From Lachnospiraceae bacterium (GTDB taxonomy: Bacteria; Bacillota; Clostridia; Lachnospirales; Lachnospiraceae): 58,169 bases of DNA. Shown in pieces: positions 17,884 to 26,786 of this stretch (position 1 is its first letter; each line of letters starts with the position of its first letter). The DNA is taken from positions 1 through 58,169 of the forward strand of contig CAAGFP010000006.1 in assembly GCA_900769175.1 (NCBI GenBank), given 5' to 3'. A model generated the notes under the pieces. It had not been told where the DNA came from and ran no database searches. It saw only the letters and a list, made by a program, of their open reading frames with translations. Position numbers and translations under genes: made by a program.

Positions 17884-19098
17884 GAAATACGTCGTCCCTG
17901 ACAATAGTTCTATAAAAAAGTAAACTCCGCAATACGCATGATAAGAAAGAATTACCGTCATCACAACTCCATATACGATTTGTAACCATTTCTTTCCGAA
18001 TAAAAACTTCCTGTCACGAAGGTTTTGAATGAAATACCGGATACTGACGATAAAGAGTACAAATAACGCAAAGTCATATCCCCATGAGAAATTGGCATCA
18101 TTCTCACGCGCACCGCTTTCCCGAAGGAATAAAAGTTCCGCTGCTCCAAAGAACCACATCGTCCAGGAAATCAGGAACTCTCTGTGCGTAAGCGCTCCTT
18201 CCTTTTTTCTGAAATCTTTTATCGTATCTGCCAAAACCGGAATGATATTAAATAAGAATACAAGCACCGGGAAAAGCGCAGATAAAATCATTGTAAAATA
18301 TGGTTTCTCGGCCCTTTGATAAACCGTATATCCGAAATCAATAACAATGGAATTGCCGGTCTCTTCCCCGAATAATACTACTTCCTGCCATAGAATGACA
18401 AAAACGGACGGAACAACCGTCAACGCCGTTAATAGAACTTTTTTCCACGAAATTCCTACTGCAAGGTCCGTAATCAGAAAACAAAGGGCAGCAGGCGCAA
18501 ATACAAATATAAAGCTTGTCTTGGTTGCCGTACAAAGCGCAAGTAACAGGGCAAAAGCAATACTGCTTTTGATACATTTCTCTCTCCCGTATTTATCTGC
18601 AATATATAAATATAAAAGAAACGATGCCAGTGCCAGCGGCTTCATCACAATATAGGTTGAATTATGCCAGATGGACGGCGACTGATATCCGATATATCGC
18701 TGATAATGAACAGCCCGGATAAAGAAAGGCATTGCAAATGCACATATGAAAGCGGCACCGGCAGAAGCTGCCGTATTTTCACCCTTCTTTTTGTAATAAT
18801 AAAATGTCAACGCAACCGCTGCAATTGTTGAAAGTGCAAGAAAAACAGCAATCCAGACATTTGTCAGGGGAACAAAAGATAAAATACGGTAAACCCATGC
18901 GGTCACACTGTATCCCCATCCGTCTAATGCCATATTGATGTGATACGGAAGGTCGGATTCGAAATACTGCCCCTCCATGTGAATGGACTGCATATAGTAA
19001 AGATACGTACAAAAGATTCCGTAACAAACAAGTGCAACGAACGCAACTATGAAAGCAACCCTTTCCCCTATTCTGTTTTGTTTTTCGGTCCCTTTCAT
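17878..19098 (-). CDS. Polytopic membrane protein, possible GT-C glycosyltransferase
   Basis: A 406-residue protein with about ten helices. The first outer loop contains YFESDLPYHINMALDG, with an acidic motif where GT-C enzymes keep their catalytic Asp. I do not recognise a named family. A GTG at 19125 is in frame, but the ATG at 19098 has AGGA nine bases upstream and is preferred. Its 3' end merges with repeat copy C. The DPM1-like GT2 gene just upstream may make the polyprenyl-phosphate sugar it uses. Confidence 0.55.
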   Translation of the reverse strand: MKGTEKQNRIGERVAFIVAFVALVCYGIFCTYLYYMQSIHMEGQYFESDLPYHINMALDGWGYSVTAWVYRILSFVPLTNVWIAVFLALSTIAAVALTFYYYKKKGENTAASAGAAFICAFAMPFFIRAVHYQRYIGYQSPSIWHNSTYIVMKPLALASFLLYLYIADKYGREKCIKSSIAFALLLALCTATKTSFIFVFAPAALCFLITDLAVGISWKKVLLTALTVVPSVFVILWQEVVLFGEETGNSIVIDFGYTVYQRAEKPYFTMILSALFPVLVFLFNIIPVLADTIKDFRKKEGALTHREFLISWTMWFFGAAELLFLRESGARENDANFSWGYDFALFVLFIVSIRYFIQNLRDRKFLFGKKWLQIVYGVVMTVILSYHAYCGVYFFIELLSGTTYFM

Positions 19099-19233
19099 AT
19101 TCTTGCGTCCTAACTTTTTTTGCACTTAACTTTTTTTCTCTACCCTTTAATGCCCAAACTTTTTTATCCGGGCTTTTCTTCGTCCAAATTATTCGTTGTT
19201 CCTGCTTTTCTTTGTCTCTTCTTTTCTTCGCTT

Positions 19234-20178
19234 CTACTCTTCTTTCGTAATCACTTCACGGATTACATACTGAGGCGAATTATTCAGACAGATATAAATT
19301 CTTCCTACATATTCACCGATCAATCCAAGCATTAACATTAACATTCCGCCAATAAATACCAATGCAGACATCATGGCAGAAAAACCGGCCTGAACATCAA
19401 CTAAAACAAGTTTTTTGATAATCGTATAAATTCCATAGAGAAACCCTCCGCCTGCACAGACAGAACCAATCATTGTTGCAATCCTAAGAGGTTTAATGGA
19501 AAAAGCGGTAAAGCCGTTAAACCAAAGGCCAAACAGTTTCTTTAATGTATAACCGGAACTTCCTTCGGTTCTTGCTCTGTGATTGACATCCACATTCGTA
19601 ATATTCTTGGTCGCACGAAGCAAAAGTCCGATTACATATGCATAGGGCTGTTCGTAGCGGATCATGTCATCCACAACAAACCGCTTAACTGCGAAATAGC
19701 TCGATACGAACAATTCTTTCGGTTTTCCGAGCATCACCCGTGTCATTCGCTCATTTACCTTACTGCCTAAATTTCGAAAGCCATTGTGTTGTTTTTTCCC
19801 ATATCTGGCATAGACAGCATCATATCCTTCACTCAGTTTAGAAAGAAGTTTTCCGACCTCATCTGCGGGGGTCTGTCCGTCATCATCCAGACAGACTACA
19901 ATATCTCCCTTTGCCTGTCGCATTCCCGCCATCAATCCTGCGTGCTGTCCGAAGTTTTTGGCAAAATCTATTCCGGTAATGAAATCATATTTCTGACAAA
20001 GGCTTCTGATTACCTGAATGGTCCGATCCGGAGAAGCATCATTGACAAGCACGATTTCGTGCCGGTATTGGTCCATTGTCGCCATTGTTGTATTAATTTC
20101 TTCCACTACTGCTTCCAAAGTCTTTTCCGAGCGGTAGCAGGGAATCACAAAGCTAACCAGTAATTTGTCCATTTCCAT
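19234..20178 (-). CDS. DPM1/GtrB/ArnC-like polyprenyl-phosphate glycosyltransferase
   Basis: A 314-residue GT2 enzyme. It has VSFVIPCYRSEKTLEAV, IVLVNDASPDRT, DFAKNFGQHAGLMAG and the CLDDDGQTP metal site, followed by two C-terminal membrane helices (about 236-258 and 270-292). Proteins of this plan load a sugar onto undecaprenyl phosphate for use by GT-C enzymes on the outer face. The ATG shares a base with the stop of the GNAT gene upstream (TAATG), with GGAG before it, so the two are coupled and may process the same sugar. Confidence 0.87.
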   Translation of the reverse strand: MEMDKLLVSFVIPCYRSEKTLEAVVEEINTTMATMDQYRHEIVLVNDASPDRTIQVIRSLCQKYDFITGIDFAKNFGQHAGLMAGMRQAKGDIVVCLDDDGQTPADEVGKLLSKLSEGYDAVYARYGKKQHNGFRNLGSKVNERMTRVMLGKPKELFVSSYFAVKRFVVDDMIRYEQPYAYVIGLLLRATKNITNVDVNHRARTEGSSGYTLKKLFGLWFNGFTAFSIKPLRIATMIGSVCAGGGFLYGIYTIIKKLVLVDVQAGFSAMMSALVFIGGMLMLMLGLIGEYVGRIYICLNNSPQYVIREVITKEE

Positions 20179-20708
20179 TATTTCTCCTTCGGATTTATTA
20201 TACCCATTAATACAATATCTCTATAAGTTCCGTTTATGCAAACATCATCCTTTAACAAAGCTTCTCTCAAAAAACCGGCTTTTTCATAACTTCTGATTGC
20301 CTGCTCATTGTCCGCAAACACCCGTAAAAACACTCTGTGAAGCATTTTATTCTCGAAGCAGTACTCTAACATAAGCTTTGCCGCATTCGTTCCGATTCCT
20401 TTTCCTCTTGCAGATTCTTCTCCGATAAAAATACCATATTCCGCCTTTTTATGCGTCATATCAATATCACGGATATAAACGCTTCCGACCGGAGTAAAAT
20501 GATTCGTTTTATCGCAAATGATAAACTGATCCACTTTCCCCGTTTCAACCATGGTTTTTATCCAGTTTTCGTGCGTTTGTCTTGTAAAAGGTTTTTGATA
20601 GATGAAATGAGTCCGTACGGAATCCGTATTTCTCCATTTTATAATTAAATCCGTATCCTGTGCCTCCATAAGGCGCAGAGCAACGGTTTCATTTTCTACA
20701 ATCATCAT
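20178..20708 (-). CDS. GNAT acetyltransferase, PseH/WecD-like
   Basis: A 176-residue GNAT protein. VALRLMEAQDTDLIIKWRN near the start and the acetyl-CoA loop RGKGIG (about 97-102) are clear. The general look is that of sugar N-acetyltransferases such as PseH, which acetylate a 4-amino nucleotide sugar. It fits either a PseB-started pathway or acetylation of the Fuc4N-type product of the WecE-like enzyme at 22762-23889. It is translationally coupled to the DPM1-like gene. The start has two consecutive ATGs behind AGGAAAG; I used the first. Confidence 0.72.
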   Translation of the reverse strand: MMIVENETVALRLMEAQDTDLIIKWRNTDSVRTHFIYQKPFTRQTHENWIKTMVETGKVDQFIICDKTNHFTPVGSVYIRDIDMTHKKAEYGIFIGEESARGKGIGTNAAKLMLEYCFENKMLHRVFLRVFADNEQAIRSYEKAGFLREALLKDDVCINGTYRDIVLMGIINPKEK

Positions 20709-20735
20709 CTTTCCTATTCTCCCGTAACTTACATT

Positions 20736-20830
20736 ATGGTATATTTCTATTTACCATATGTATGTCTATTCAGCATATGTATTTCTATTTAACATAGGTA
20801 TTTCTATTCAACATAGGTATGTCAATTCAT
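20736..20830. repeat. Tandem repeat, 19-bp unit, five copies
   Basis: Five degenerate 19-base units begin at 20736, 20755, 20774, 20793 and 20812 (for example CATATGTATTTCTATTTAA and CATAGGTATTTCTATTCAA). The last unit contains the stop codon and final codons of the membrane-protein gene that ends at 20822. The array fills the gap down to the GNAT gene. Confidence 0.85.
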
Positions 20831-22600
20831 CTCCTGACTAAAATCCCGAGTGTTCTTGCCATTTATATGAATAACCTGAAACCTTTGTCCGTCCGATATA
20901 ATAATCTCATCGCAAATTTGTACATCCACCGGGATATTGCGGTCTTCATACAATTTCTCTATCCATTCCGGACCAATATCCGAACTTTGAATCAGATAAC
21001 AGTTTTCTTTTTCCAAATAATCATCATAGACAGTTGTAATTCCTATATTTTCTTTCCTTTGCCTTTGCAGAGGACTCTTTTCCACCCAGGTTCCGAGCCT
21101 TAATGTATTAGGTGCTTCCAGCGCTTTAGCAAACAGGCTTTCCGTCGAAAAAACAAACGATTTGGTTGCCATGAGATAAATATTATCTTCATGAGAAGAA
21201 CAATATTCATTGATTTGTATCCATGCTGTAATCCGCTCATCATTCTGTGCTTTTTCGTTCTGAAGTTCCATAAATTGCGAAACGGACAATCCCATCATCC
21301 CGCCAAAAAGAATACAGGCAATGATTACGACAGCCTTTGGGCGGGTATTTACGAGCCGGATTGCGGCAAAACCCGCAAGCGCAGAAAGACACATAATATA
21401 TAAATCAAAGGAAACGTGCTCCGGAAATCTTTTTTTGAACGTAAACACATACATGATTCCGAAAAGATACAATACCGTAAGCACAGGCAACAGTGGAATC
21501 TGCTTTTTCTTCCCGCATAAGGAAAGTACGATTTGCAGGATAAAAACTGATACCAGAAGGATTCCAATCGGGCTTACAATGAAATCCAGTGCCTCTCGGA
21601 ACGTAAATCGCGCCGCATCCAGAAGCTGACCTTTCAGGCTTCGCTCGTTGCTTCGCTGGATATGTCCGAGTCTCGTAATTTCCTGCATTTTTTCTGTTGA
21701 AAAACCGGGGACGATTTCCGTATTATAATCAAGTACCGCCCGGAAATCTCCTTCGGTTAGTCCCATTGCCTCATACTCGGAAGGGAAATTTACATAGTCG
21801 CCCAGAAAATAATAATCATATGCATCCGTTCTTGCCTCATTGTAGTTTAAGAAATTCTTCCATTCCTCACTACTGTAAGCAATCCGCTCCGTCAAAACGA
21901 AAATACCCGATATGAGGAAAAGTACCGCAATCATGATTCCGGTATACTTCAATTCCTGTTTTCTTAATTCCTTCGTTTGGGTCTGAATCAGTCTTACGAA
22001 AAAGATGATTCCTCCGATTGGAAGCGCCAGCAAAAATACCTGTTTACGAAGCAGCAGACAAAGCAGGAGCAATGCAATGACAAGCATTCTTGAAAATGTG
22101 GATTTGTGTTCCATATCCATCGTCACATAATACAGAATCGCCGTTGACGCAATCACACCGGCAAGTACCGTATAATGCCCCATAATCAGATATTGCCAAT
22201 CAAATACTATGAGAATTGCAGCCGTCACAAGCCCGTAAGCGATGCGGATGCTTTTTTGTTTTCCAAGATACATCACACGAAGCAGGATAAGAAACCAGCA
22301 TAAATAATGGATTCCTACAGAAAACACATCATACCATTCCACGCCCGGGATGATACGATAAAGGGTGGAAAATACAAGTCCCAAAGGATACATGATATAA
22401 ATCATATGGGCATCCGGCGTCCCGCTATAGGTTCCGTTAGCAATATTTCGAAGCATCACATCATCATTTGAGGCATAGGAATAGCCAAAGAAAACCGTTG
22501 TCAGAATTGCAATCAGCCCAATAAATGCAACAGAAAGAAACACCTCAAAAAGGTGTTTTCCCAAATATGTCTGAATGCAGTTTTTTTTCTTCCTATCCAT
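20822..22600 (-). CDS. Polytopic membrane protein, probable GT-C glycosyltransferase
   Basis: A 592-residue protein with about eleven helices followed by a C-terminal soluble domain of roughly 120 residues. The first outer loop has SNDDVMLRNIANGTYSG, an acidic motif in the place of the GT-C catalytic Asp. The family is not recognised by name. Together with the DPM1-like enzyme at 19234-20178 it could form a donor/transferase pair for one side sugar. AGGA stands eight bases before the ATG. Confidence 0.58.
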   Translation of the reverse strand: MDRKKKNCIQTYLGKHLFEVFLSVAFIGLIAILTTVFFGYSYASNDDVMLRNIANGTYSGTPDAHMIYIMYPLGLVFSTLYRIIPGVEWYDVFSVGIHYLCWFLILLRVMYLGKQKSIRIAYGLVTAAILIVFDWQYLIMGHYTVLAGVIASTAILYYVTMDMEHKSTFSRMLVIALLLLCLLLRKQVFLLALPIGGIIFFVRLIQTQTKELRKQELKYTGIMIAVLFLISGIFVLTERIAYSSEEWKNFLNYNEARTDAYDYYFLGDYVNFPSEYEAMGLTEGDFRAVLDYNTEIVPGFSTEKMQEITRLGHIQRSNERSLKGQLLDAARFTFREALDFIVSPIGILLVSVFILQIVLSLCGKKKQIPLLPVLTVLYLFGIMYVFTFKKRFPEHVSFDLYIMCLSALAGFAAIRLVNTRPKAVVIIACILFGGMMGLSVSQFMELQNEKAQNDERITAWIQINEYCSSHEDNIYLMATKSFVFSTESLFAKALEAPNTLRLGTWVEKSPLQRQRKENIGITTVYDDYLEKENCYLIQSSDIGPEWIEKLYEDRNIPVDVQICDEIIISDGQRFQVIHINGKNTRDFSQEMN

Positions 22601-22660
22601 TCAAAAATCCTGACTGGTTCCATTCTAAACCGATAAAATATCCATACTATACCGATAACA

Positions 22661-22795
22661 GATCCTGCTCTTTACCGGCAGGTCATCCAATCTTTCCTGA
22701 TAAAAGTTCCTGCTCCTTACCGGCAGGTCATCCAATCTTTCCCGAAAAATGTTCCCATTCTTTACCGGTAGAATTCTTTAATTTTATCAATAATA
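22661..22795. repeat. Tandem repeat, 45-bp unit, overlapping the wecE 3' end
   Basis: Two near-identical 45-base units (22661-22705 and 22706-22750) contain TTACCGGCAGGTCATCCAAT. A third unit starting at 22751 keeps the first half (TTTACCGGTAG) and then becomes the last codons of the wecE-like gene, whose TAA is at 22762-22764. Similarity fades inside the coding part. Confidence 0.82.
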
Positions 22796-23889
22796 TAAGC
22801 TACCTGCTCCTCTTTCAGTCCATAATACATGGGAAGACGAACCAGTCTCTCGCTTTCTTTCGTTGTATAAACATCCTCTCCGGCAAATCTGCCGAACTGC
22901 TTTCCGGCAGGAGCACTGTGGAGCGGAATATAATGAAAGACAGGTAAAATATCATTCTCTTTCAGGAATTGAATCAGTTCGGTTCTCTCTTCTAAATCCT
23001 TACATTTCATATAAAACATATGGGCATTGTGTTCACAATGTTCCGGAATGAAAGGAAGTTCTATTTTCCCTTCTTCCTTTAATGAAGTAAGCCCGGAATA
23101 GTACTGATTCCAGCTGCGCATACGATCTGCTGTAATTTCATCGGCAAGTTCGAGCTGCGCATAAAGGTAGGCTGCATTTAATTCACTCGGAAGATAAGAA
23201 GATCCCTTGTCTACCCAGGTATACTTATCAATCTGGCCACGGAAAAATTTCGCCCTGTTTGTTCCTTTTTCACGAATAATTTCAGCCGGTTCAATATTTT
23301 CACGGTCACGAATTAAAAGTGCTCCTCCTTCCCCCATAGAGAAGTTCTTGGTTTCATGGAAACTAAAGCATCCGTACTCACCGAAAGTTCCCAAAGCTTT
23401 TCCCTTATATGTGGACATAATTCCCTGTGCAGCATCTTCAATCACGATAAGATGATATTTCTTTGCAAGTTCCATGATTTTATCCATTTCACAGCCGACA
23501 CCCGCATAATGAACCGGAACGATTGCTCTTGTCTTTTCCGTAATTGCCGCTTCAATTAAATTTTCATCCATATTCATGGTATCCGGACGAATGTCCACAA
23601 ATACCGGTTTCGCACCGCGCAGAACAAACGCATTCGCTGTCGATACAAATGTATAAGACGGCATGATGATTTCATCATCGGGGAGGATACCCGCAAGAAT
23701 GGCAGCCAGTTCCGTTGCATGCGTACAGGAGGTGGTTAATAATGCCTTTTCACACCCGCTCTTTTTCTCAATCCATTCATTGCATTTCCTGGTAAAATCG
23801 CCGTCTCCGCAGATTTTTTCATTTTCGATCGCCTGTTTTATATAAGCAAGTTCCCTGCCCGTAACCGGCGGTACATTAAATCTTATCAT
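22762..23889 (-). CDS. wecE: dTDP-4-amino-4,6-dideoxygalactose transaminase, WecE/RffA type
   Basis: A 375-residue PLP aminotransferase that matches the RffA/WecE pattern closely from the start (FNVPPVTGRELAYIKQAI, KICGDGDFTRKC) to the end (TTKESERLVRLPMYYG). The PLP lysine is Lys181 in FSFHETKNFSMGEGG, and EDAAQG holds Asp152. In Enterobacteria this enzyme turns dTDP-4-keto-6-deoxy-glucose into dTDP-Fuc4N for ECA. Here no rmlA/rmlB genes are visible, so the substrate must come from elsewhere. The ATG overlaps the upstream stop (ATGA, 23886-23889). Confidence 0.88.
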   Translation of the reverse strand: MIRFNVPPVTGRELAYIKQAIENEKICGDGDFTRKCNEWIEKKSGCEKALLTTSCTHATELAAILAGILPDDEIIMPSYTFVSTANAFVLRGAKPVFVDIRPDTMNMDENLIEAAITEKTRAIVPVHYAGVGCEMDKIMELAKKYHLIVIEDAAQGIMSTYKGKALGTFGEYGCFSFHETKNFSMGEGGALLIRDRENIEPAEIIREKGTNRAKFFRGQIDKYTWVDKGSSYLPSELNAAYLYAQLELADEITADRMRSWNQYYSGLTSLKEEGKIELPFIPEHCEHNAHMFYMKCKDLEERTELIQFLKENDILPVFHYIPLHSAPAGKQFGRFAGEDVYTTKESERLVRLPMYYGLKEEQVAYIIDKIKEFYR

Positions 23890-25631
23890 TCCTTCATCTC
23901 CATTCTGTCATATACCACAAAGCGCTCATTTCGAAACACCTCGGTATAGTCATTAACATTGATATAATCCATCAACAACTGTTCCTTCGAATTCGTTTCA
24001 TTCTGTAACTTTAATAAATCCGGATAGTTTTCTGCGTTTACAATGACCGGAACACATTCCTGCAGTGCGGACATCTCCCGTCTCATTCCTTCATAGTTTA
24101 ACACGGTATCCAAATCTGCCCATGCAGAGCTTAATACAGAATGCATTTCCAGATAATAAGCCACAGAGGGGATATGTCCGAACAGAATAACGCCCCTGCC
24201 CTTATATCCATGAGTATACGCAAATTCCGATAATTCTTCAATCTGTTTTTTTGTATCCGGATTCGTTTTCATTCCGCGTAAAACGTAATTTTTCGTAATA
24301 AGCGTATTCGTTTTATCCGGAAAACCGTTATCGCGGAACGTATATGTAATTCCAAACAAAAAACACTGGACACATAAAATCAGTGTCAGGAAAAATGCCG
24401 CAAGCTGAAGCGGCCACATTTTATCTTCCTTTTGTTTCAGAAAAGAGAGTCCTGCATCAAACACAAAGGGCGCTATTAAAAACAAATTGTTATAAACCGG
24501 ATAAAGTGCATTATTGCTGCCAAGGGGCGTTACCAGTATCACCACAATGGCCGTTACGGCAAACAGCCGTTTTTCAACGGAATCGTTTTTGGAACACATC
24601 ACATAAGTCGATAAAACCAGCGAAAAAATAAGGAAGCCTACCACCCAGAAATTAACGGAAAAGAAGTCATTATAATTTCTCCAGAATACCGGAAGTTTAT
24701 AAAGAATCAATATGCTCCCCAGAAGAAGGCAGATATAAATTCCGGAGCAGATATATTTTATTACCGGTTTCTTTACAAACAAAAAAATTACGAATCCGAG
24801 CGCAATTACCATTGCAATGGGAAGCCACCATTTCGCCTGGCTTGCATAAGCAGATGCAATATCAATCACCATTTGAACGGGTGAATAGGAAGAAGCGGTT
24901 TCTTTCATTGCAAAAAGCGAACGAATCATCAGAAAGTATTCCCGGAATCCGTAGCGAACCGACAGAATCGCCATCATTGCCAGAAAGGAAGTAAAATATC
25001 CGGCGATACAGAGAAATACCTGTTTGAATCCTTCTTTTACCGTCTTTTTCGATATTATATTATGGAATATTACTACAACAATCAGCATACATTCCGTCAC
25101 ATTCGGAAAACGTACGAAAAGATTGAGTCCAAGCAGGCTTCCGGCAATGTAAAGCAGGATATTCTGATTCTTTATCAACCCCCTGATTACCAAAACAGCA
25201 GCAATCGCAAACAGATAATAGGTTAAATAATTATATAAAATCACCCGCGGGCACCAGCACAATGCGATGGAAAATGCGATTCCCAAAAAAGCAGCCGGTC
25301 CCGAAAAGGTTTTCTTTAATATCCAAAACATTGCAACTGAAAATACCGCAAGCAAAAGATTACAATATACCTGCATTCCAAGCATCGTTTCCCCAAACGG
25401 CAGATTTTCCAAAAGCCATCCGGTGAAATTGGCAAGAAACGTTGCCAGTACCCAGGTTCCGCTGCTTTGAGGAAAATTCCGGTAATTTCCGAGGCTGTAC
25501 CCGGTATCCGTCCATTCCACGCCACGGTTTACATGTAAAAAGGCAAACAGAACCAAAAGAATCGTTCCGGCAATTTCAAATATAAGCGGATGGGCTTTGC
25601 ACCATTTTATCCATTGATTCTTAGCATTCAT
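23886..25631 (-). CDS. Polytopic membrane protein, probable GT-C glycosyltransferase
   Basis: A 581-residue protein with about twelve helices and a C-terminal soluble domain. The first outer loop reads VEWTDTGYSLGNYRNF, with an Asp placed as in GT-C enzymes. It overlaps the WecE-like gene by four bases and directly abuts the upstream acyltransferase gene (TAG then ATG), so all three are coupled. It may transfer an amino sugar made through WecE. No named family is recognised. Confidence 0.58.
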   Translation of the reverse strand: MNAKNQWIKWCKAHPLIFEIAGTILLVLFAFLHVNRGVEWTDTGYSLGNYRNFPQSSGTWVLATFLANFTGWLLENLPFGETMLGMQVYCNLLLAVFSVAMFWILKKTFSGPAAFLGIAFSIALCWCPRVILYNYLTYYLFAIAAVLVIRGLIKNQNILLYIAGSLLGLNLFVRFPNVTECMLIVVVIFHNIISKKTVKEGFKQVFLCIAGYFTSFLAMMAILSVRYGFREYFLMIRSLFAMKETASSYSPVQMVIDIASAYASQAKWWLPIAMVIALGFVIFLFVKKPVIKYICSGIYICLLLGSILILYKLPVFWRNYNDFFSVNFWVVGFLIFSLVLSTYVMCSKNDSVEKRLFAVTAIVVILVTPLGSNNALYPVYNNLFLIAPFVFDAGLSFLKQKEDKMWPLQLAAFFLTLILCVQCFLFGITYTFRDNGFPDKTNTLITKNYVLRGMKTNPDTKKQIEELSEFAYTHGYKGRGVILFGHIPSVAYYLEMHSVLSSAWADLDTVLNYEGMRREMSALQECVPVIVNAENYPDLLKLQNETNSKEQLLMDYINVNDYTEVFRNERFVVYDRMEMKE

Positions 25632-26759
25632 CTATTTCACTCCGTTCATACGATCTTCCATTGGAGCAAAGGCATCCATGAAGCGTTTAAAGAATTTCCG
25701 ATTCGTAATCAGTGAAAATAACAGCTGCCGAATTCTCTCAATTCCGGCACAAATCAAGAATACCGCCAGAATCGTTCCCAGCCAGTGCAGATATAAAAAC
25801 GGGCTGTCTGCCATGGAATGGACTTTAAACAATTGCGGCCAGTAATAACGCATAAATTTGTGTTCATGAATCAAAAAGACTCCAAACGTGCAGGAGCCAA
25901 GCCCGACAATCACTCTGCTCATCCATAACGGCAGTTTACAATCCCATTTCAGGAAGAATACAAACAGGCAGACTGCACCGATTAGCATTGTAATACTGTT
26001 ATAACCATAAAGATTGTTCGAATAACCGCCAAGTTTCCCGAAACGGTTCTCAACAAATGTCATCAAAAGCGCATAACCGAATGAAATCATGATACAAAGT
26101 ACATATACGGCAAGATAAAACACTCTCTTTCCCTTAATGACTTCCGGGTATTTGCGGATATAAGCAGCAAGAATATAAAGCAGTACAAACCATGCCAGAT
26201 CCATTCCGGAATGATTCGTAATCGGAACCGTCATCGGAATAACGGATTTCCATAAAGACAGAATAACAACCAATACGATTATCAAAGCAGAGTGCTGGCC
26301 TTTGGTCATATGACGGATTCCGGCATTCAGAAAAGGGAATACCAGAAACAGTAACAGATAAACCGTTGCAAACCAGTATTGGGATGCCGTAACCGGAAGA
26401 AAAACAAAAATCATATCATAGAAGTTCTTCAGTGCATCCGGCACCAGATGAAGTGACCACATAACGGCACCGATTACATAGGAATAAAATAATACCTGTG
26501 CCCAGATTAAAATCACTTTCTTAAACCGAAACTTCGATTCCGTCAAAAAATATCCGCTGATGAGCACATAGACATTTACGGACACCATACAGAATGCTTC
26601 CAGTACCCAGGGCAGTTTTTGCGTAATGCCCTGCGTCTGCGTAAACGGGACCAGAATACCGCCTTTGTCAAGATAATGAAGCGTAATAATCATGAGCATG
26701 GCAACAATTCTTAATAATTCAATATTCGGTTGTCTCATGGTTTCTGTTTTCTGTCCCAT
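25632..26759 (-). CDS. Acyltransferase 3 family membrane protein
   Basis: A 375-residue protein with about ten helices. The start has NIELLRIVAMLMIITLHYLDKGG, with the helix-1 Arg and His typical of acyltransferase 3 proteins acting on surface polysaccharides. The ending FGVFLIHEHKFMRYY is also usual for this family. It likely O-acylates a sugar on the outer face. It differs clearly from the shorter paralogue at 11229-12311. AAAGGA precedes the ATG. Confidence 0.84.
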   Translation of the reverse strand: MGQKTETMRQPNIELLRIVAMLMIITLHYLDKGGILVPFTQTQGITQKLPWVLEAFCMVSVNVYVLISGYFLTESKFRFKKVILIWAQVLFYSYVIGAVMWSLHLVPDALKNFYDMIFVFLPVTASQYWFATVYLLLFLVFPFLNAGIRHMTKGQHSALIIVLVVILSLWKSVIPMTVPITNHSGMDLAWFVLLYILAAYIRKYPEVIKGKRVFYLAVYVLCIMISFGYALLMTFVENRFGKLGGYSNNLYGYNSITMLIGAVCLFVFFLKWDCKLPLWMSRVIVGLGSCTFGVFLIHEHKFMRYYWPQLFKVHSMADSPFLYLHWLGTILAVFLICAGIERIRQLLFSLITNRKFFKRFMDAFAPMEDRMNGVK

Positions 26760-26786
26760 AACAATCCTTTCCGTATCCGATATCTG

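Noticed and set aside
19126..19233. Possible tandem repeat after the DPM1-like gene (GAAGAAAAG occurs more than once)
   Set aside because: The pieces are short, purine-rich and irregularly spaced, so low complexity is sufficient explanation.
22525..22947. Plus-strand frame of 140 codons with a 15-residue peptide repeat
   Set aside because: It is antisense to the membrane-protein and wecE genes and lengthened by the 45-bp array; there is no ribosome site and no recognisable domain.
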